Source of the DNA: an uncultured Pseudomonadota bacterium
GTDB lineage: Bacteria > Pseudomonadota > Alphaproteobacteria > RUG11792
Direction of reading: 5' to 3'
Length of the DNA: 22,051 nucleotides
Assembly: GCA_902773285.1 (NCBI GenBank)
Contig: CACYDS010000106.1
Span: 1 to 22,051 of the forward strand
The position numbers were made by a program, and so were the translations under genes. This document shows positions 1 through 7,665 of this stretch, in pieces. Position 1 is the first letter of the stretch; each line of letters opens with the position of its first letter. The notes beneath the pieces were generated by a model. The model did not search any database, was not told where the DNA came from, and saw only the letters and a list, made by a program, of their open reading frames with translations.

Positions 1-33
1 GATAGGATGTATTACATTTGGATCTGGTTTCAT
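1..33 (-). CDS. 5' end of a truncated gene, possibly a CatB/Vat-type acetyltransferase
   Basis: An ATG at 33 on the minus strand is preceded by GGAG four bases upstream and opens a frame that runs off the window after 11 codons (MKPDPNVIHPI). It starts 15 bp after the gap stop on the same strand, so it is probably the third gene of the lipoprotein-gap operon. From memory, the PDPN..HP/YP-type start resembles CatB-related O-acetyltransferases (left-handed beta-helix, Vat family). Eleven residues cannot establish this; it could be any protein. An overlapping upstream ATG at 43 is in another frame. Confidence 0.35.
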   Translation of the reverse strand, partial: MKPDPNVIHPI

Positions 34-48
34 GGAACTCCATTTGTC

Positions 49-1047
49 TTAGGCTAGATACGATGCCAAATCCAGCATTCTGTTCGAGAAGCCGAATTCG
101 TTGTCATACCACGACACAACTCTGCAGAATTTGTCACCAATGACTGTCGTTCCCGTAGCATCAAATATTGAACTTAACCTGGAGTGATTAAAATCAGATG
201 AAACCAATGGCTCATCGTTATAACCCAAAACACCCTTCAGCTCGTCATCTGAAGCCTGCTTCATAACCTGATTTATCTTTTCCGCAGTTGCTGGCTTTGC
301 CAGGTTGCACTTCAAATCAACCAACGAAACATTCGGCGTTGGTACACGTATCGCAGTTCCATCCAGCTTCCCTTTAAGTTGTGGCAAAACCAACCCGACT
401 GCACGTGCAGCACCAGTTGTGCTAGGTATCATTGAAAGAGTAGCTGCTCGTGCCCGACGTAAATCTTTATGCACTGTATCGATTAACCTTTGGTCACCAG
501 TATAGGAGTGTATCGTGGTCATAAAGCCACATTCTATACCGAACCCCTTATCCAGTATATATGCAATCGGCGCCAAGCAATTCGTTGTGCAAGAACCGTT
601 CGAAATCACTAAATCGCTATCCTTAATGCTTTTATGATTTATGCCATAGACGACTGTAGCATCTGCTCCTTCCGATGGGGCCGAAACTATAACTCTTTTG
701 GCTCCAGCTTTAATGTGCTTCTCTGCATCGACTTTTTTAGTAAATCTCCCAGAGCACTCAAAAACAATGTCAACTCCCAAGCCTCGCCAATCTATAGCTT
801 CTGGATTGGCTTCCGAAATCATCCTGATATTCCGTCCATTTATCGCAATTCCATTGTCTGTTTCAACAACATCTTTGGTGAATGCGCCATGAACAGAATC
901 GTGCCTCAGCAGGTGGATGTTTGTTTTTTTGTCAGATAAATCGTTGATACAAACTATTTCGATATTATTATATTTGCCAGACTCTTCGTATGCCCGCAAA
1001 ACCATACGACCAATGCGGCCGAAACCATTTATTCCTATTTTTAACAT
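49..1047 (-). CDS. gap: Glyceraldehyde-3-phosphate dehydrogenase, type I
   Basis: This is the cytosolic enzyme that oxidises and phosphorylates glyceraldehyde-3-phosphate to 1,3-bisphosphoglycerate with NAD(P)+, acting in glycolysis and gluconeogenesis. The 332-residue length is full for the family. The N-terminal Rossmann motif INGFGRIGR (residues 6-14) binds the dinucleotide; the active-site cysteine is C153 in SNGSCTTNC, and the general-base histidine is H180 in TTIHSYTGDQ. The C-terminal WYDNEFGFSNRM motif is intact. The family more often has SNASCTTNC; the Gly here is a minor variant. A GGAG lies seven bases before the ATG. The gene follows the DUF3576-like lipoprotein gene by 12 bp and almost certainly shares its transcript. 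No pgk is adjacent, unlike many alphaproteobacteria. Confidence 0.97.
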   Translation of the reverse strand: MLKIGINGFGRIGRMVLRAYEESGKYNNIEIVCINDLSDKKTNIHLLRHDSVHGAFTKDVVETDNGIAINGRNIRMISEANPEAIDWRGLGVDIVFECSGRFTKKVDAEKHIKAGAKRVIVSAPSEGADATVVYGINHKSIKDSDLVISNGSCTTNCLAPIAYILDKGFGIECGFMTTIHSYTGDQRLIDTVHKDLRRARAATLSMIPSTTGAARAVGLVLPQLKGKLDGTAIRVPTPNVSLVDLKCNLAKPATAEKINQVMKQASDDELKGVLGYNDEPLVSSDFNHSRLSSIFDATGTTVIGDKFCRVVSWYDNEFGFSNRMLDLASYLA

Positions 1048-1059
1048 TTTTATTCTCCT

Positions 1060-1551
1060 TTACTTTCTATATTCTTCTAAAATTTTTGATTTAATTGTTC
1101 CAGCGTGTTTTTTCAAACGTACCCACGAATCTTCATTCGAAATTACAACCACATTAATGTCAGTCGTACTCCGTAGTGTAACATCCACTTTATACAAACA
1201 AGTTTCAGTGCTATCAAAGGCTTTCACTTTTGCTTCGCCTGTTGTAATTCTGCCTGTTTTTTTATCCATAAATTCGATTTGAAAATCTTTCAGCACAGTA
1301 ACAGCTGAATTCCAAAGTTTATCTTTTTGATTTGCTGTAGACAATTTTTCTACCGCAAGGTCGTTATTCGAAGCGTTGATTCGTCCGAAATATTTTTTTA
1401 AAGAAGCGTTTTCGCCTTTTATTAGGGAACCGAAGCCGTATCTGGCATTGTCCTTATAATCTTCTGGCACTTCCGCTTTGAATTCCTGGTTTGTGCACCC
1501 AGATATGAAAGTGGCTAATGATAACAAGCATATCGAAGTTTTGAAATTCAT
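1060..1551 (-). CDS. DUF3576-like outer-membrane lipoprotein
   Basis: The chosen start (ATG at 1551) gives a 163-residue protein with a classical lipoprotein signal: MNFK, a hydrophobic stretch, then the lipobox ISGC with the acylated Cys at residue 19. The frame is open 15 codons further upstream, but a GGA precedes the ATG at 1551 and the signal peptide only makes sense from there. The mature part (YGFGSLIKGE, then LWNSAVTVLKDFQ, then GRITTGEAK, then a strand-rich C-terminal half) resembles DUF3576 lipoproteins of alphaproteobacteria, whose function is not known. It is the first gene of a probable operon with gap. The family assignment is from pattern memory, while the lipoprotein signal is visible directly. 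Confidence 0.75.
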   Translation of the reverse strand: MNFKTSICLLSLATFISGCTNQEFKAEVPEDYKDNARYGFGSLIKGENASLKKYFGRINASNNDLAVEKLSTANQKDKLWNSAVTVLKDFQIEFMDKKTGRITTGEAKVKAFDSTETCLYKVDVTLRSTTDINVVVISNEDSWVRLKKHAGTIKSKILEEYRK

Positions 1552-1586
1552 AGTTCCACAAAACTTTAACAGGTCAACTGCTGGAG

Positions 1587-1616
1587 ATTGTAGCATACCT
1601 GCTACTTCTTTGATAA
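1587..1616 (-). promoter_or_regulatory. Candidate promoter of the lipoprotein-gap operon
   Basis: On the minus strand an extended -10, TGC followed by TACAAT (-10 at 1587-1592), is preceded at 18 bp by TTATCA (1611-1616) as a weak -35. Transcription would begin near 1580, leaving a leader of about 29 bases. The same TGCTACAAT string forms the -10 of the aroK-like promoter at 7651-7659. Confidence 0.5.
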
Positions 1617-1633
1617 AAAAATATGCATAACCT

Positions 1634-1655
1634 CATATGTTATGAACTTATACAC
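1634..1655 (+). promoter_or_regulatory. Shared 22-bp promoter-upstream element, copy A
   Basis: The 22 bp here are identical to 7595-7616 and match 18 of 22 positions of 18824-18845 (minus strand). The common core is ATATG, T or C, TATGA, A or C, CTTATACA. The right half TTATACAC resembles a DnaA box in eight of nine positions. Copy A ends 37 bp before the -10 of the tRNA-Arg promoter and also lies upstream of the divergent lipoprotein promoter. A transcription-factor site is inferred from the conservation and the spacing; the protein that binds it is unknown. Confidence 0.6.
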
Positions 1656-1669
1656 TTCGTAAAATTTTG

Positions 1670-1698
1670 TTGACAGATCTGTCCTTTATCGGTAGATT
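1670..1698 (+). promoter_or_regulatory. Sigma-70-type promoter of tRNA-Arg(UCU)
   Basis: A perfect TTGACA (1670-1675) is followed after 17 bp by TAGATT (1693-1698). Transcription would start near 1705, six bases before the mature tRNA end. This is one of the strongest promoters in the window, as expected for a stable RNA. Confidence 0.8.
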
Positions 1699-1710
1699 AA
1701 GAGATGAATG

Positions 1711-1787
1711 GCGCTCTTAGCTCAGCTGGATAGAGCAACAGCCTTCTAAGCTGTGGGTCGAGGGTTCGAATCCTTCAGGGCGCGCCA
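1711..1787 (+). tRNA. tRNA-Arg (anticodon UCU)
   Basis: The 77-base gene folds into a standard cloverleaf. The acceptor stem GCGCTCT pairs with AGGGCGC, the D stem GCTC pairs with GAGC, the anticodon stem ACAGC pairs with GCTGT around the loop CTTCTAA, and the T stem GAGGG pairs with CCTTC around TTCGAAT. The anticodon TCT at 1745-1747 reads AGA (and AGG by wobble). The discriminator is G and the 3' CCA is encoded (1785-1787). It has its own promoter and stands alone, converging on the LptE-like gene. Confidence 0.96.
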
Positions 1788-1823
1788 CTTTTGAATGGGG
1801 CTGGCGGCTTATGATATAGATAT

Positions 1824-2327
1824 CTAGCCTGGGAATTTTTCTTTCATAGCAATTACAGCTTTGATAGCTAAGGCTGATGCTTGGGCCAATTCATGTATCA
1901 CTGTATCTCTGGCCTGTAATTTGGCTGTGGTGACTGAATGCGGCACTTCATCACATGCTTCGTAAGTGGAATATGTATCCAGCATTTTTGAACCTATGTG
2001 ATTATAGTAACTATCATACACATCGATATGTGCCGTCATTCTAATTTGTTCTTTTGCAATTTCTTTCTGCGTATATATGGCTGATGATTCATGTTCTTTT
2101 ATTTCAATTGTGATTTCATACTGAGTACTAGCCGGCATGTATATCAACAACAGTCGTTGAAGCGTACCCAAAAACCTATATTCCACGTATGGATCTGCTT
2201 TTATATGCAGGTTTTTTAATTGCGTTCTACCAGTTTCTCCAACAATCAATGGTCTTACATTTGTGCAGGCTGATAAGCTCAGAGTCACTAATCCACTGAA
2301 CGCGACTTGTAAACAATCTCGTAGCAT
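1824..2327 (-). CDS. LptE-like LPS-assembly lipoprotein
   Basis: A 167-residue protein with a lipoprotein signal: MLRDCLQ, a hydrophobic run, and the lipobox LSAC with Cys at residue 21. The mature part has a strand YEITIEIKEHESSAI, then TAHIDVYDSYYNHIGSKML, and a long C-terminal amphipathic helix. This is the strand-strand-helix plan of LptE/RlpB, the outer-membrane lipoprotein that plugs the LptD barrel in lipopolysaccharide export. The start lies inside the end of infB (40-bp overlap) and has GGAGAT at a good distance, so translation is probably coupled to infB. In many alphaproteobacteria lptE follows leuS instead, so this position is unusual. The sequence is divergent; another envelope lipoprotein with this fold is possible. 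Confidence 0.6.
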   Translation of the reverse strand: MLRDCLQVAFSGLVTLSLSACTNVRPLIVGETGRTQLKNLHIKADPYVEYRFLGTLQRLLLIYMPASTQYEITIEIKEHESSAIYTQKEIAKEQIRMTAHIDVYDSYYNHIGSKMLDTYSTYEACDEVPHSVTTAKLQARDTVIHELAQASALAIKAVIAMKEKFPG

Positions 2328-4906
2328 TCAATCTGATCTCCTTCTTTAAAATCATTATAATCTTCGGCTAAAATACCACATTCATGCGACTGACGTGATT
2401 CCTTAATCTCGTCTTTTTCATGCTTCATCGATTTTATTTTGCCCTCGAAAATACATTTGCCACTTCTCAAAACTTTTATCTTCGAGCTCGCTTTCTTGAT
2501 AATGCCGTCCGTCACATAACAGCCAGCAATTGTTCCAAGTCGACTTATGGTGAATATTTTTCTCACATCGGCATTTCCGATATAATTTTCCTCAATAATT
2601 GGAGCAAGCATGGCTCCCATTATTGCTTTAATCTCTTCTGTCATGCGGTATATCACATTGTGGCTAAGTATCCTTATGCTGTAAAATTTTGCAGCCTCTT
2701 TTGCAGCAGCAGATATATTTACGTTAAATCCTACTACTATGGCATTTGTCGTTTTAGCGAACTCTACATCACTTTCGCTGATGATACCAACTCCTTTTTC
2801 GACGATTTTAAGGCTTACCTCAGGATGCTGTATCGCCTCAAGTGAAGCTACAACCGCCTCAAGAGAGCCATACACGTCTGCCTTGACCAGTACATTCAGT
2901 TCCTTGACATCTTTGCTACTGCCCGACAATAACTGATCCATGGATTTTATTGTGTCTTTGCTTGCTTTCGCCTTTTGTGCGTTTCTCCTGTATTCAGCTA
3001 TCTCTCTCGCCTTTTGCTCACTATCCACAACGGCTAGTATATCGCCTGGTTCTGGCGCAGAATCAAATCCAGCTATTTCAACTGGAGTAGATGGGGCTGC
3101 AAAAGGTAATATTTTTCCAGTATCATCATATATTGTACGCACCTTTCCAAACACCCCTCCTGCAACGAACACATCACCTTTGCGAATTGTTCCATGTTGT
3201 ATTATAACCGAAGCAATAACCCCCTTCCCTTTGTCTATCCTTGATTCTAAAATAGTTCCAACTGGAGCTCTATTAGCATTCGCTTTTAGATCTAGCATTT
3301 CAGCTTGTAGCAAAATTGCCTCGAGCAATTTATCCAGATTTACATTTTGTTTTGCAGATATTTCTGCGCTAAGTGTATCTCCACCAAACTCTTCCAGTAT
3401 GACCTCCTGAGACATTAGTTCTGTTTTGACTTTGTCAATATTTACGTCTGGTTTATCAATCTTGTTAATAGCCACAACTAAAGGCACATTTTGAGCTCTC
3501 GCTTGTTTTATAACTTCTATCGTTTGTTCCTTAATTCCATCATCTGCTGCTACGACCAGAACTATAAGGTCGGTTATTACGGCTCCCCTTTCTCTGATTT
3601 TAGTAAAGGCGGCATGTCCTGGAGTATCTATAAATGTCACATTTTTCCCATTTCCCGCATCTATCTGATAGGCGGCAACGTGCTGCGTAATTCCACCCGC
3701 TTCGCGCTGTGCTACACTTGTCTTTCTTAAGGTGTCGAGCAATGTTGTTTTGCCGTGATCTACATGTCCCATCACAGCCACAATTGGAGCTCTTGGGGCC
3801 AAATCAGCAGGATCATCTTTAACGTTTAGCAATTCATTTTCAACGTCTGCGTCTGAAATCCGTTTCGGTTTATGACCGAATTCTGAGCATATTACTTCCG
3901 CTGTATCTCCATCTATCGATTGATTAATTGTCGCCATCGTGCCTATCGACATTAGATACTTGACAACCTCAGCAGAACGAACCGCCATTCTGTTTGCTAG
4001 TTCTCCGACAGTTATAATGTCTGGAATTTCAACATCTCGAATAACTTTAGAAACTTCTTTCGGCTTATCTGATCCCTTCAACTTTTGTCGTGCGCGCTTA
4101 ATTGACGCCATAGAACGAGAACGTTCCTCCACTCCATCATCCATTATTCGATCTATCATTGCGCGCGACATTTTTCCGCTGTTTTGCGAACGACGATCAG
4201 AATTTCTGGTCTTTACAACGAGTTTCATTTTTTTTGGCGAATCAATATCGTCCAATATACGGTCTCTTTGACGTACGTGAGGATTCGCTATGCGCTCCTT
4301 TAGCGGTATATCTGGAACATCCCGCTCCAACTGCTTGGGTTGCAAATCTTTCTTAACCGGTGTATCTTGCTTCTTTTCAGTATTTTGTTTCTTAGGGGAT
4401 GGTTTGTGTTTGGTATACTCTTTTGCTTTGAATATGACCGGATTAGAAGCAGGCTCATACTTCTCCTTTTTGGAAGAGGCAATTTTATTTGAGCTCAGCT
4501 CCTCTGCATTAGCATCATTTTTTGCTGTAACCACAGATTCAGGCTCTTGGGGAACAGAAAGCTCCTCCTCTTGCTTATGCTCCACTGGTTCATCTTGAGG
4601 CAGTTGTTCTTCGTATTGTTCTTTTTCCTCCTGTTCCTCTTTTATCGCTTCCTGCAAGGCCTTTACCCTTGCTTTAAATTCCTTATCAGTTAATTTCCTG
4701 TTTTGCTGTTCGTTTTCCTTATCCACATCAAGCGGGTAATTTCCTTTAAGGGATTTTGTCACATCAATCGCTAATCCGCTTCGCTTCTTCCTAACTTCTA
4801 CATCTACTGTACGTCCTCCATAGGAAGATGAAACCGGTCGCACATCTGCAGTAGACTTCAAAGATAACACTTTGCGCGTTTTGCCTTTGTTTACATTGTT
4901 ACTCAT
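2288..4906 (-). CDS. infB: Translation initiation factor IF-2
   Basis: This is the GTPase that places initiator tRNA on the 30S subunit and promotes subunit joining. At 872 residues it is of normal bacterial length. The N-terminus (VLSLKSTADVRPVSSSYGGRTVDVEV) is the alphaproteobacterial IF2-associated segment; a highly charged low-complexity linker covers about residues 60-240, and the IF2_N fold lies near 297-345. The G domain shows GHVDHGKT (380-387), DTPGH (427-431) and NKID (481-484), followed by domain II and the C-terminal initiator-tRNA-binding domains ending in YEIVYKSRSVD. An ATG at 4906 follows GAGGGGG at good spacing. It lies 24 bp after nusA. The small ylxR gene that usually separates the two is absent. 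Confidence 0.97.
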   Translation of the reverse strand: MSNNVNKGKTRKVLSLKSTADVRPVSSSYGGRTVDVEVRKKRSGLAIDVTKSLKGNYPLDVDKENEQQNRKLTDKEFKARVKALQEAIKEEQEEKEQYEEQLPQDEPVEHKQEEELSVPQEPESVVTAKNDANAEELSSNKIASSKKEKYEPASNPVIFKAKEYTKHKPSPKKQNTEKKQDTPVKKDLQPKQLERDVPDIPLKERIANPHVRQRDRILDDIDSPKKMKLVVKTRNSDRRSQNSGKMSRAMIDRIMDDGVEERSRSMASIKRARQKLKGSDKPKEVSKVIRDVEIPDIITVGELANRMAVRSAEVVKYLMSIGTMATINQSIDGDTAEVICSEFGHKPKRISDADVENELLNVKDDPADLAPRAPIVAVMGHVDHGKTTLLDTLRKTSVAQREAGGITQHVAAYQIDAGNGKNVTFIDTPGHAAFTKIRERGAVITDLIVLVVAADDGIKEQTIEVIKQARAQNVPLVVAINKIDKPDVNIDKVKTELMSQEVILEEFGGDTLSAEISAKQNVNLDKLLEAILLQAEMLDLKANANRAPVGTILESRIDKGKGVIASVIIQHGTIRKGDVFVAGGVFGKVRTIYDDTGKILPFAAPSTPVEIAGFDSAPEPGDILAVVDSEQKAREIAEYRRNAQKAKASKDTIKSMDQLLSGSSKDVKELNVLVKADVYGSLEAVVASLEAIQHPEVSLKIVEKGVGIISESDVEFAKTTNAIVVGFNVNISAAAKEAAKFYSIRILSHNVIYRMTEEIKAIMGAMLAPIIEENYIGNADVRKIFTISRLGTIAGCYVTDGIIKKASSKIKVLRSGKCIFEGKIKSMKHEKDEIKESRQSHECGILAEDYNDFKEGDQIECYEIVYKSRSVD

Positions 4907-4930
4907 CCGATGCCCCCTCGTCTCCCGCCT

Positions 4931-6445
4931 TTACCAAGCCTCTCGTATTTTCATTATCAACATCTCTGCCTCAGACTTAGTTAATAAATCTCCAGCAATT
5001 TCTATCAGCTCATCCGTAGACAAATCTCCAACATCTTCAAGTGTTTTTAATCCTGCCTTTATCAAAACCTCGAGTAATTCAGGCCTCAAAAGTTTGTAAT
5101 TCGCTAATTCAGGGGCAACATTATTTTCTTTGCACAGTGCGGCTATTTCTTCTTTTTGGGCGTCTATATATTCGATAGCGCGTCGCTGCAATTCGCTCGC
5201 AATATCTTCATCAAAACCTCGTATTGATGCAAGCTTTTCTATAGGAGAGATCGCTATCTCTTCCATTGAGCAATACCCTTCACTTATTAATAGCTGAGCC
5301 ATCATTTCATCGACATCCAAGCCACTCATAAAATATTTTAGTATTCGCGCATTTTCCACATTTCGCTCTTCGGTTTCTTGCGATTCAGTTGTAACATTTA
5401 TAGTCCAACCAGTCAGCTGCGATGCAAGACGTACGTTTTGTCCACGGCGCCCTATAGCAACACTCAGCTGCTTATCAGGAACCACAGCAGTAACCTTATC
5501 GCCAGTTTCCTCCATTATAATTCTGCTTACTTCCGCCGGAGCTAAGCCGTTTACAATAAAAATTGCAGGATTTTCATCCCAGTTTACGACATCTATCTTT
5601 TCTCCTTTAAGCTCATCAACAATCGCTTGCACTCTTGCCCCTTTTACACCAACGCAAGCCCCAACAGGATCTAAATTTGGATCCTTTGTCACAACGGCTA
5701 CCTTCGCCTTACTTCCAGGATCTCGCGCCACTGCTTTGATTGCTACTGTTCCGTCATATACTTCCGGAACCTCTTGTTCAAACAGTTTTTTCATGAACTC
5801 CGGACAAGTTCGAGACAAATTGAGGAGAGGTGCATTTTGCTCCTTATTTAACCCAACAAGGTATACCTTAACTCTTTCTCCGATTTTGAAATTTTCACGA
5901 GGAATCGCCGCCGTTTTCTTCAAAATCCCCTCTGTTCTGCCTATATCCAACACAATATTTGAATACTCAATTCTCTTTACTGTTCCAGTTATTATCTCTC
6001 CTACTTTTTCAGAAAAATCGGCGTATTGTTTATTTCGCTCAGCAATTTGCACCCTTTGCGCAATAACAGTACGAGCAACTTGAGCTGCCACTCTCCTAAA
6101 GTCAAGAGGAGGCAACTTATCTTTAAATAAGTCTCCAATCTTGGCGCCATTAATTTGTTTTTGAGCTTCTGCTAATGAGACTTCTTTGCCGAACTTCGGA
6201 TCTCTTTCAACAATGTCCATCAATCTGAAAATTTCAATTTCTCCTGTTTTTCTGTCAATATGAGTCTCGAGTCGAGTCCCCTCGCCATACTTCATCTGTG
6301 CTATTTTTAACACGGCTTGTTCCATGGCTTCCAGAATATCGTCCCGTTCAATCCCTTTTTCTTTCGCGACCATGTCTGCGACCTGCAGTATCTCGCTCTT
6401 AGCAATCGGTTGTGCTGTTTCTTCTAACTTTATTTTTCTACTCAC
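4931..6445 (-). CDS. nusA: Transcription termination/antitermination factor NusA
   Basis: NusA binds RNA polymerase and nascent RNA and modulates pausing, termination and antitermination. The 504-residue protein has the N-terminal polymerase-binding domain (residues about 15-130), an S1 domain (about 137-200, GTVKRIEYSNIVLDIGRTEGIL), two KH domains (DPVGACVGVKGARVQAIVDEL and VAIGRRGQNVRLAS), and two C-terminal helix-hairpin-helix acidic repeats (about 375-504), the long alpha/gammaproteobacterial form. The start is GTG: the codon before it is a stop (TAA), so no earlier start is possible, and GGAGA stands ten bases upstream. It follows rimP by 25 bp within the operon. Confidence 0.97.
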   Translation of the reverse strand: MSRKIKLEETAQPIAKSEILQVADMVAKEKGIERDDILEAMEQAVLKIAQMKYGEGTRLETHIDRKTGEIEIFRLMDIVERDPKFGKEVSLAEAQKQINGAKIGDLFKDKLPPLDFRRVAAQVARTVIAQRVQIAERNKQYADFSEKVGEIITGTVKRIEYSNIVLDIGRTEGILKKTAAIPRENFKIGERVKVYLVGLNKEQNAPLLNLSRTCPEFMKKLFEQEVPEVYDGTVAIKAVARDPGSKAKVAVVTKDPNLDPVGACVGVKGARVQAIVDELKGEKIDVVNWDENPAIFIVNGLAPAEVSRIIMEETGDKVTAVVPDKQLSVAIGRRGQNVRLASQLTGWTINVTTESQETEERNVENARILKYFMSGLDVDEMMAQLLISEGYCSMEEIAISPIEKLASIRGFDEDIASELQRRAIEYIDAQKEEIAALCKENNVAPELANYKLLRPELLEVLIKAGLKTLEDVGDLSTDELIEIAGDLLTKSEAEMLIMKIREAW

Positions 6446-6470
6446 TTAACAAAATTCTCCAAAATAAGTT

Positions 6471-6953
6471 CTATTTCTTAAACCCGTCAATATATGCACT
6501 ACTTATTTCCTCATAAAGGAAGGAAATTTCATCACCATTACCTTGTAGAGGAACATCCAATTTTAATTTTATATCACGTTCTGATGCAAATTCCAAGTTT
6601 CCTTTAAAATTCTTACATCCAAACTTCGCCACATGTGTTTTTACAACAACATGACTATGACAAAATCTTATAAAATCTTTAGGCTTAACTAGTGGCCTAT
6701 CTATACCTGCAGAAGATATTTCCAGATTATACTTGCTTGTCATTATATCCATTACATCTAACTTCAATGACAAGGCTTTACTGATCCTTTGACAATCATC
6801 GATGTTTGCGGAACTTCCATCGCTTCTTTCAATCATTATCTGCAAAACTTTATTTTGCCCGTGCTGAAAAAGTGTAACTTTGACTACCTCACAACCAAGT
6901 CCTTGCACCAGCGGGGTCACTTCTAATTCTATTTTGTCCTCTAACGCTGTCAT
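6471..6953 (-). CDS. rimP: Ribosome maturation factor RimP
   Basis: RimP is needed for late 30S subunit maturation. The product has 160 residues from the ATG at 6953; a TTG lies immediately before it and could be used instead. Recognisable elements are the N-terminal GCEVVKVTLFQHGQNKVLQIMIE, DDCQRISKALSLKLD, and the hallmark YNLEISSAGIDRPLVKPKDFIRF, followed by the SH3-like C-terminal domain. There is no clear Shine-Dalgarno sequence. A TATAGA at 6962-6967 would place a transcription start at the start codon itself, raising the possibility of a leaderless mRNA from that site, besides read-through from carD. It heads the rimP-nusA-infB set. Confidence 0.92.
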   Translation of the reverse strand: MTALEDKIELEVTPLVQGLGCEVVKVTLFQHGQNKVLQIMIERSDGSSANIDDCQRISKALSLKLDVMDIMTSKYNLEISSAGIDRPLVKPKDFIRFCHSHVVVKTHVAKFGCKNFKGNLEFASERDIKLKLDVPLQGNGDEISFLYEEISSAYIDGFKK

Positions 6954-6983
6954 CAAAAATATCTATACAAAAATTATGCTTTA

Positions 6984-7012
6984 ATTATTGTCAGTAATAG
7001 ACAGCAAGTCAA
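6984..7012 (-). promoter_or_regulatory. Candidate promoter before rimP
   Basis: TTGACT (7007-7012, minus strand) and AATAAT (6984-6989) are separated by 17 bp in the 69-bp gap between carD and rimP, giving a start near 6977. This would let rimP-nusA-infB be transcribed apart from carD. In A+T-rich DNA such a match has moderate weight. Confidence 0.35.
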
Positions 7013-7022
7013 GTCATTCAAG

Positions 7023-7517
7023 CTATGCAGCCTGTAGAACCCCCTCTAATTTTCGTACAGCTTCAGTCTCTTCTATATTTTCAATGATTGAGATTTCCTT
7101 TGCCAGTCTTTCCATTGCCAGTTGATAAACCTGCTTTTCACCAAACGAAAGCGCTGATTCTCCTGCTCCTTTATATAATTCCCGTATAACCTGTGCTAGT
7201 GAAACAGGGTCACCTGAATTGATCTTTTCCTCATATTCTTGCGCTCTTTTGCTCCACATGGTCTTCTTCTTTTGGCTCTTATGTTTCAACGATTCAAAAA
7301 CTCCCGCCATATCCGATTGTGTCAAAATTTTTCTTAACCCTGCACTGATAGCTTTAGATGTTGGAATTTTTAGCACTAACTTATTCTTCTCAAAAGAAAT
7401 TACAAAAAATTCAAACATTTCGCCATTTAGCTCAATTTTTTCGATATTTTCTAATTTTCCAACGCCGTGCGCAGGGTAAACAACCCAACTACCAATCTCA
7501 AAAGTAACCTTCGTCAC
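7023..7517 (-). CDS. carD: CarD-family transcriptional regulator (CdnL-like)
   Basis: CarD/CdnL proteins bind the beta subunit of RNA polymerase and stabilise open complexes, mainly at rRNA, tRNA and ribosomal promoters. The N-terminal Tudor-like polymerase-interacting domain is seen in FEIGSWVVYPAHGVGKLENIE. The helical DNA-binding domain contains MWSKRAQEYEEKINSGD, including the conserved Trp that inserts at the upstream edge of the -10 element. The GTG at 7517 has AGGGA eight bases upstream; a TTG at 7523 is in frame and also possible. The length (164-166 residues) is typical. Its position directly before rimP-nusA-infB fits a growth-related role. There is no DNA-repair helicase fusion. 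Confidence 0.92.
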   Translation of the reverse strand: MTKVTFEIGSWVVYPAHGVGKLENIEKIELNGEMFEFFVISFEKNKLVLKIPTSKAISAGLRKILTQSDMAGVFESLKHKSQKKKTMWSKRAQEYEEKINSGDPVSLAQVIRELYKGAGESALSFGEKQVYQLAMERLAKEISIIENIEETEAVRKLEGVLQAA

Positions 7518-7554
7518 AGTCAAATTCCCTGCGATGATATCCTCTAATAACCTA

Positions 7555-7583
7555 GATTTACCATACTTTATTCGCTACGTCAA
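7555..7583 (-). promoter_or_regulatory. Candidate carD promoter
   Basis: On the minus strand TTGACG (7578-7583) is followed after 17 bp by TAAATC (7555-7560). The -35 is good and the -10 is poor, which would suit a promoter needing an activator. The shared 22-bp element (copy B) ends 11 bp upstream of the -35. Confidence 0.4.
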
Positions 7584-7594
7584 GGAATTTATCG

Positions 7595-7616
7595 CATATG
7601 TTATGAACTTATACAC
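7595..7616 (+). promoter_or_regulatory. Shared 22-bp promoter-upstream element, copy B
   Basis: Identical over 22 bp to copy A (1634-1655). It ends 37 bp before the -10 of the aroK-like operon, the same distance as copy A from the tRNA-Arg -10, and also stands upstream of the divergent carD promoter. The flanking sequences of copies A and B are unrelated, so the conserved part has sharp limits. Confidence 0.6.
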
Positions 7617-7650
7617 CATACATTTTTATTACAACTCGTATGTATTTTTC

Positions 7651-7659
7651 TGCTACAAT
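7651..7659 (+). promoter_or_regulatory. Extended -10 promoter of the aroK-like operon
   Basis: TGC followed by TACAAT (-10 at 7654-7659) forms an extended -10. The best -35, TTACAA at 7629-7634, is 19 bp away, which is poor spacing. A weak -35 with an upstream conserved element suggests activator dependence. The predicted start is near 7666. Confidence 0.55.
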
Positions 7660-7665
7660 TAACTG

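Noticed and set aside
1634..1655. The shared element as an origin of replication because of the DnaA-box-like half
   Set aside because: Each copy is single, widely spaced and tied to a promoter, without a box cluster, an A+T-rich unwinding region or dnaA/hemE-type neighbours.
2420..4598. Several open frames of 65-156 codons on the plus strand opposite infB
   Set aside because: They lie antisense to a fully conserved infB, lack ribosome-binding sites and have no recognisable domains.
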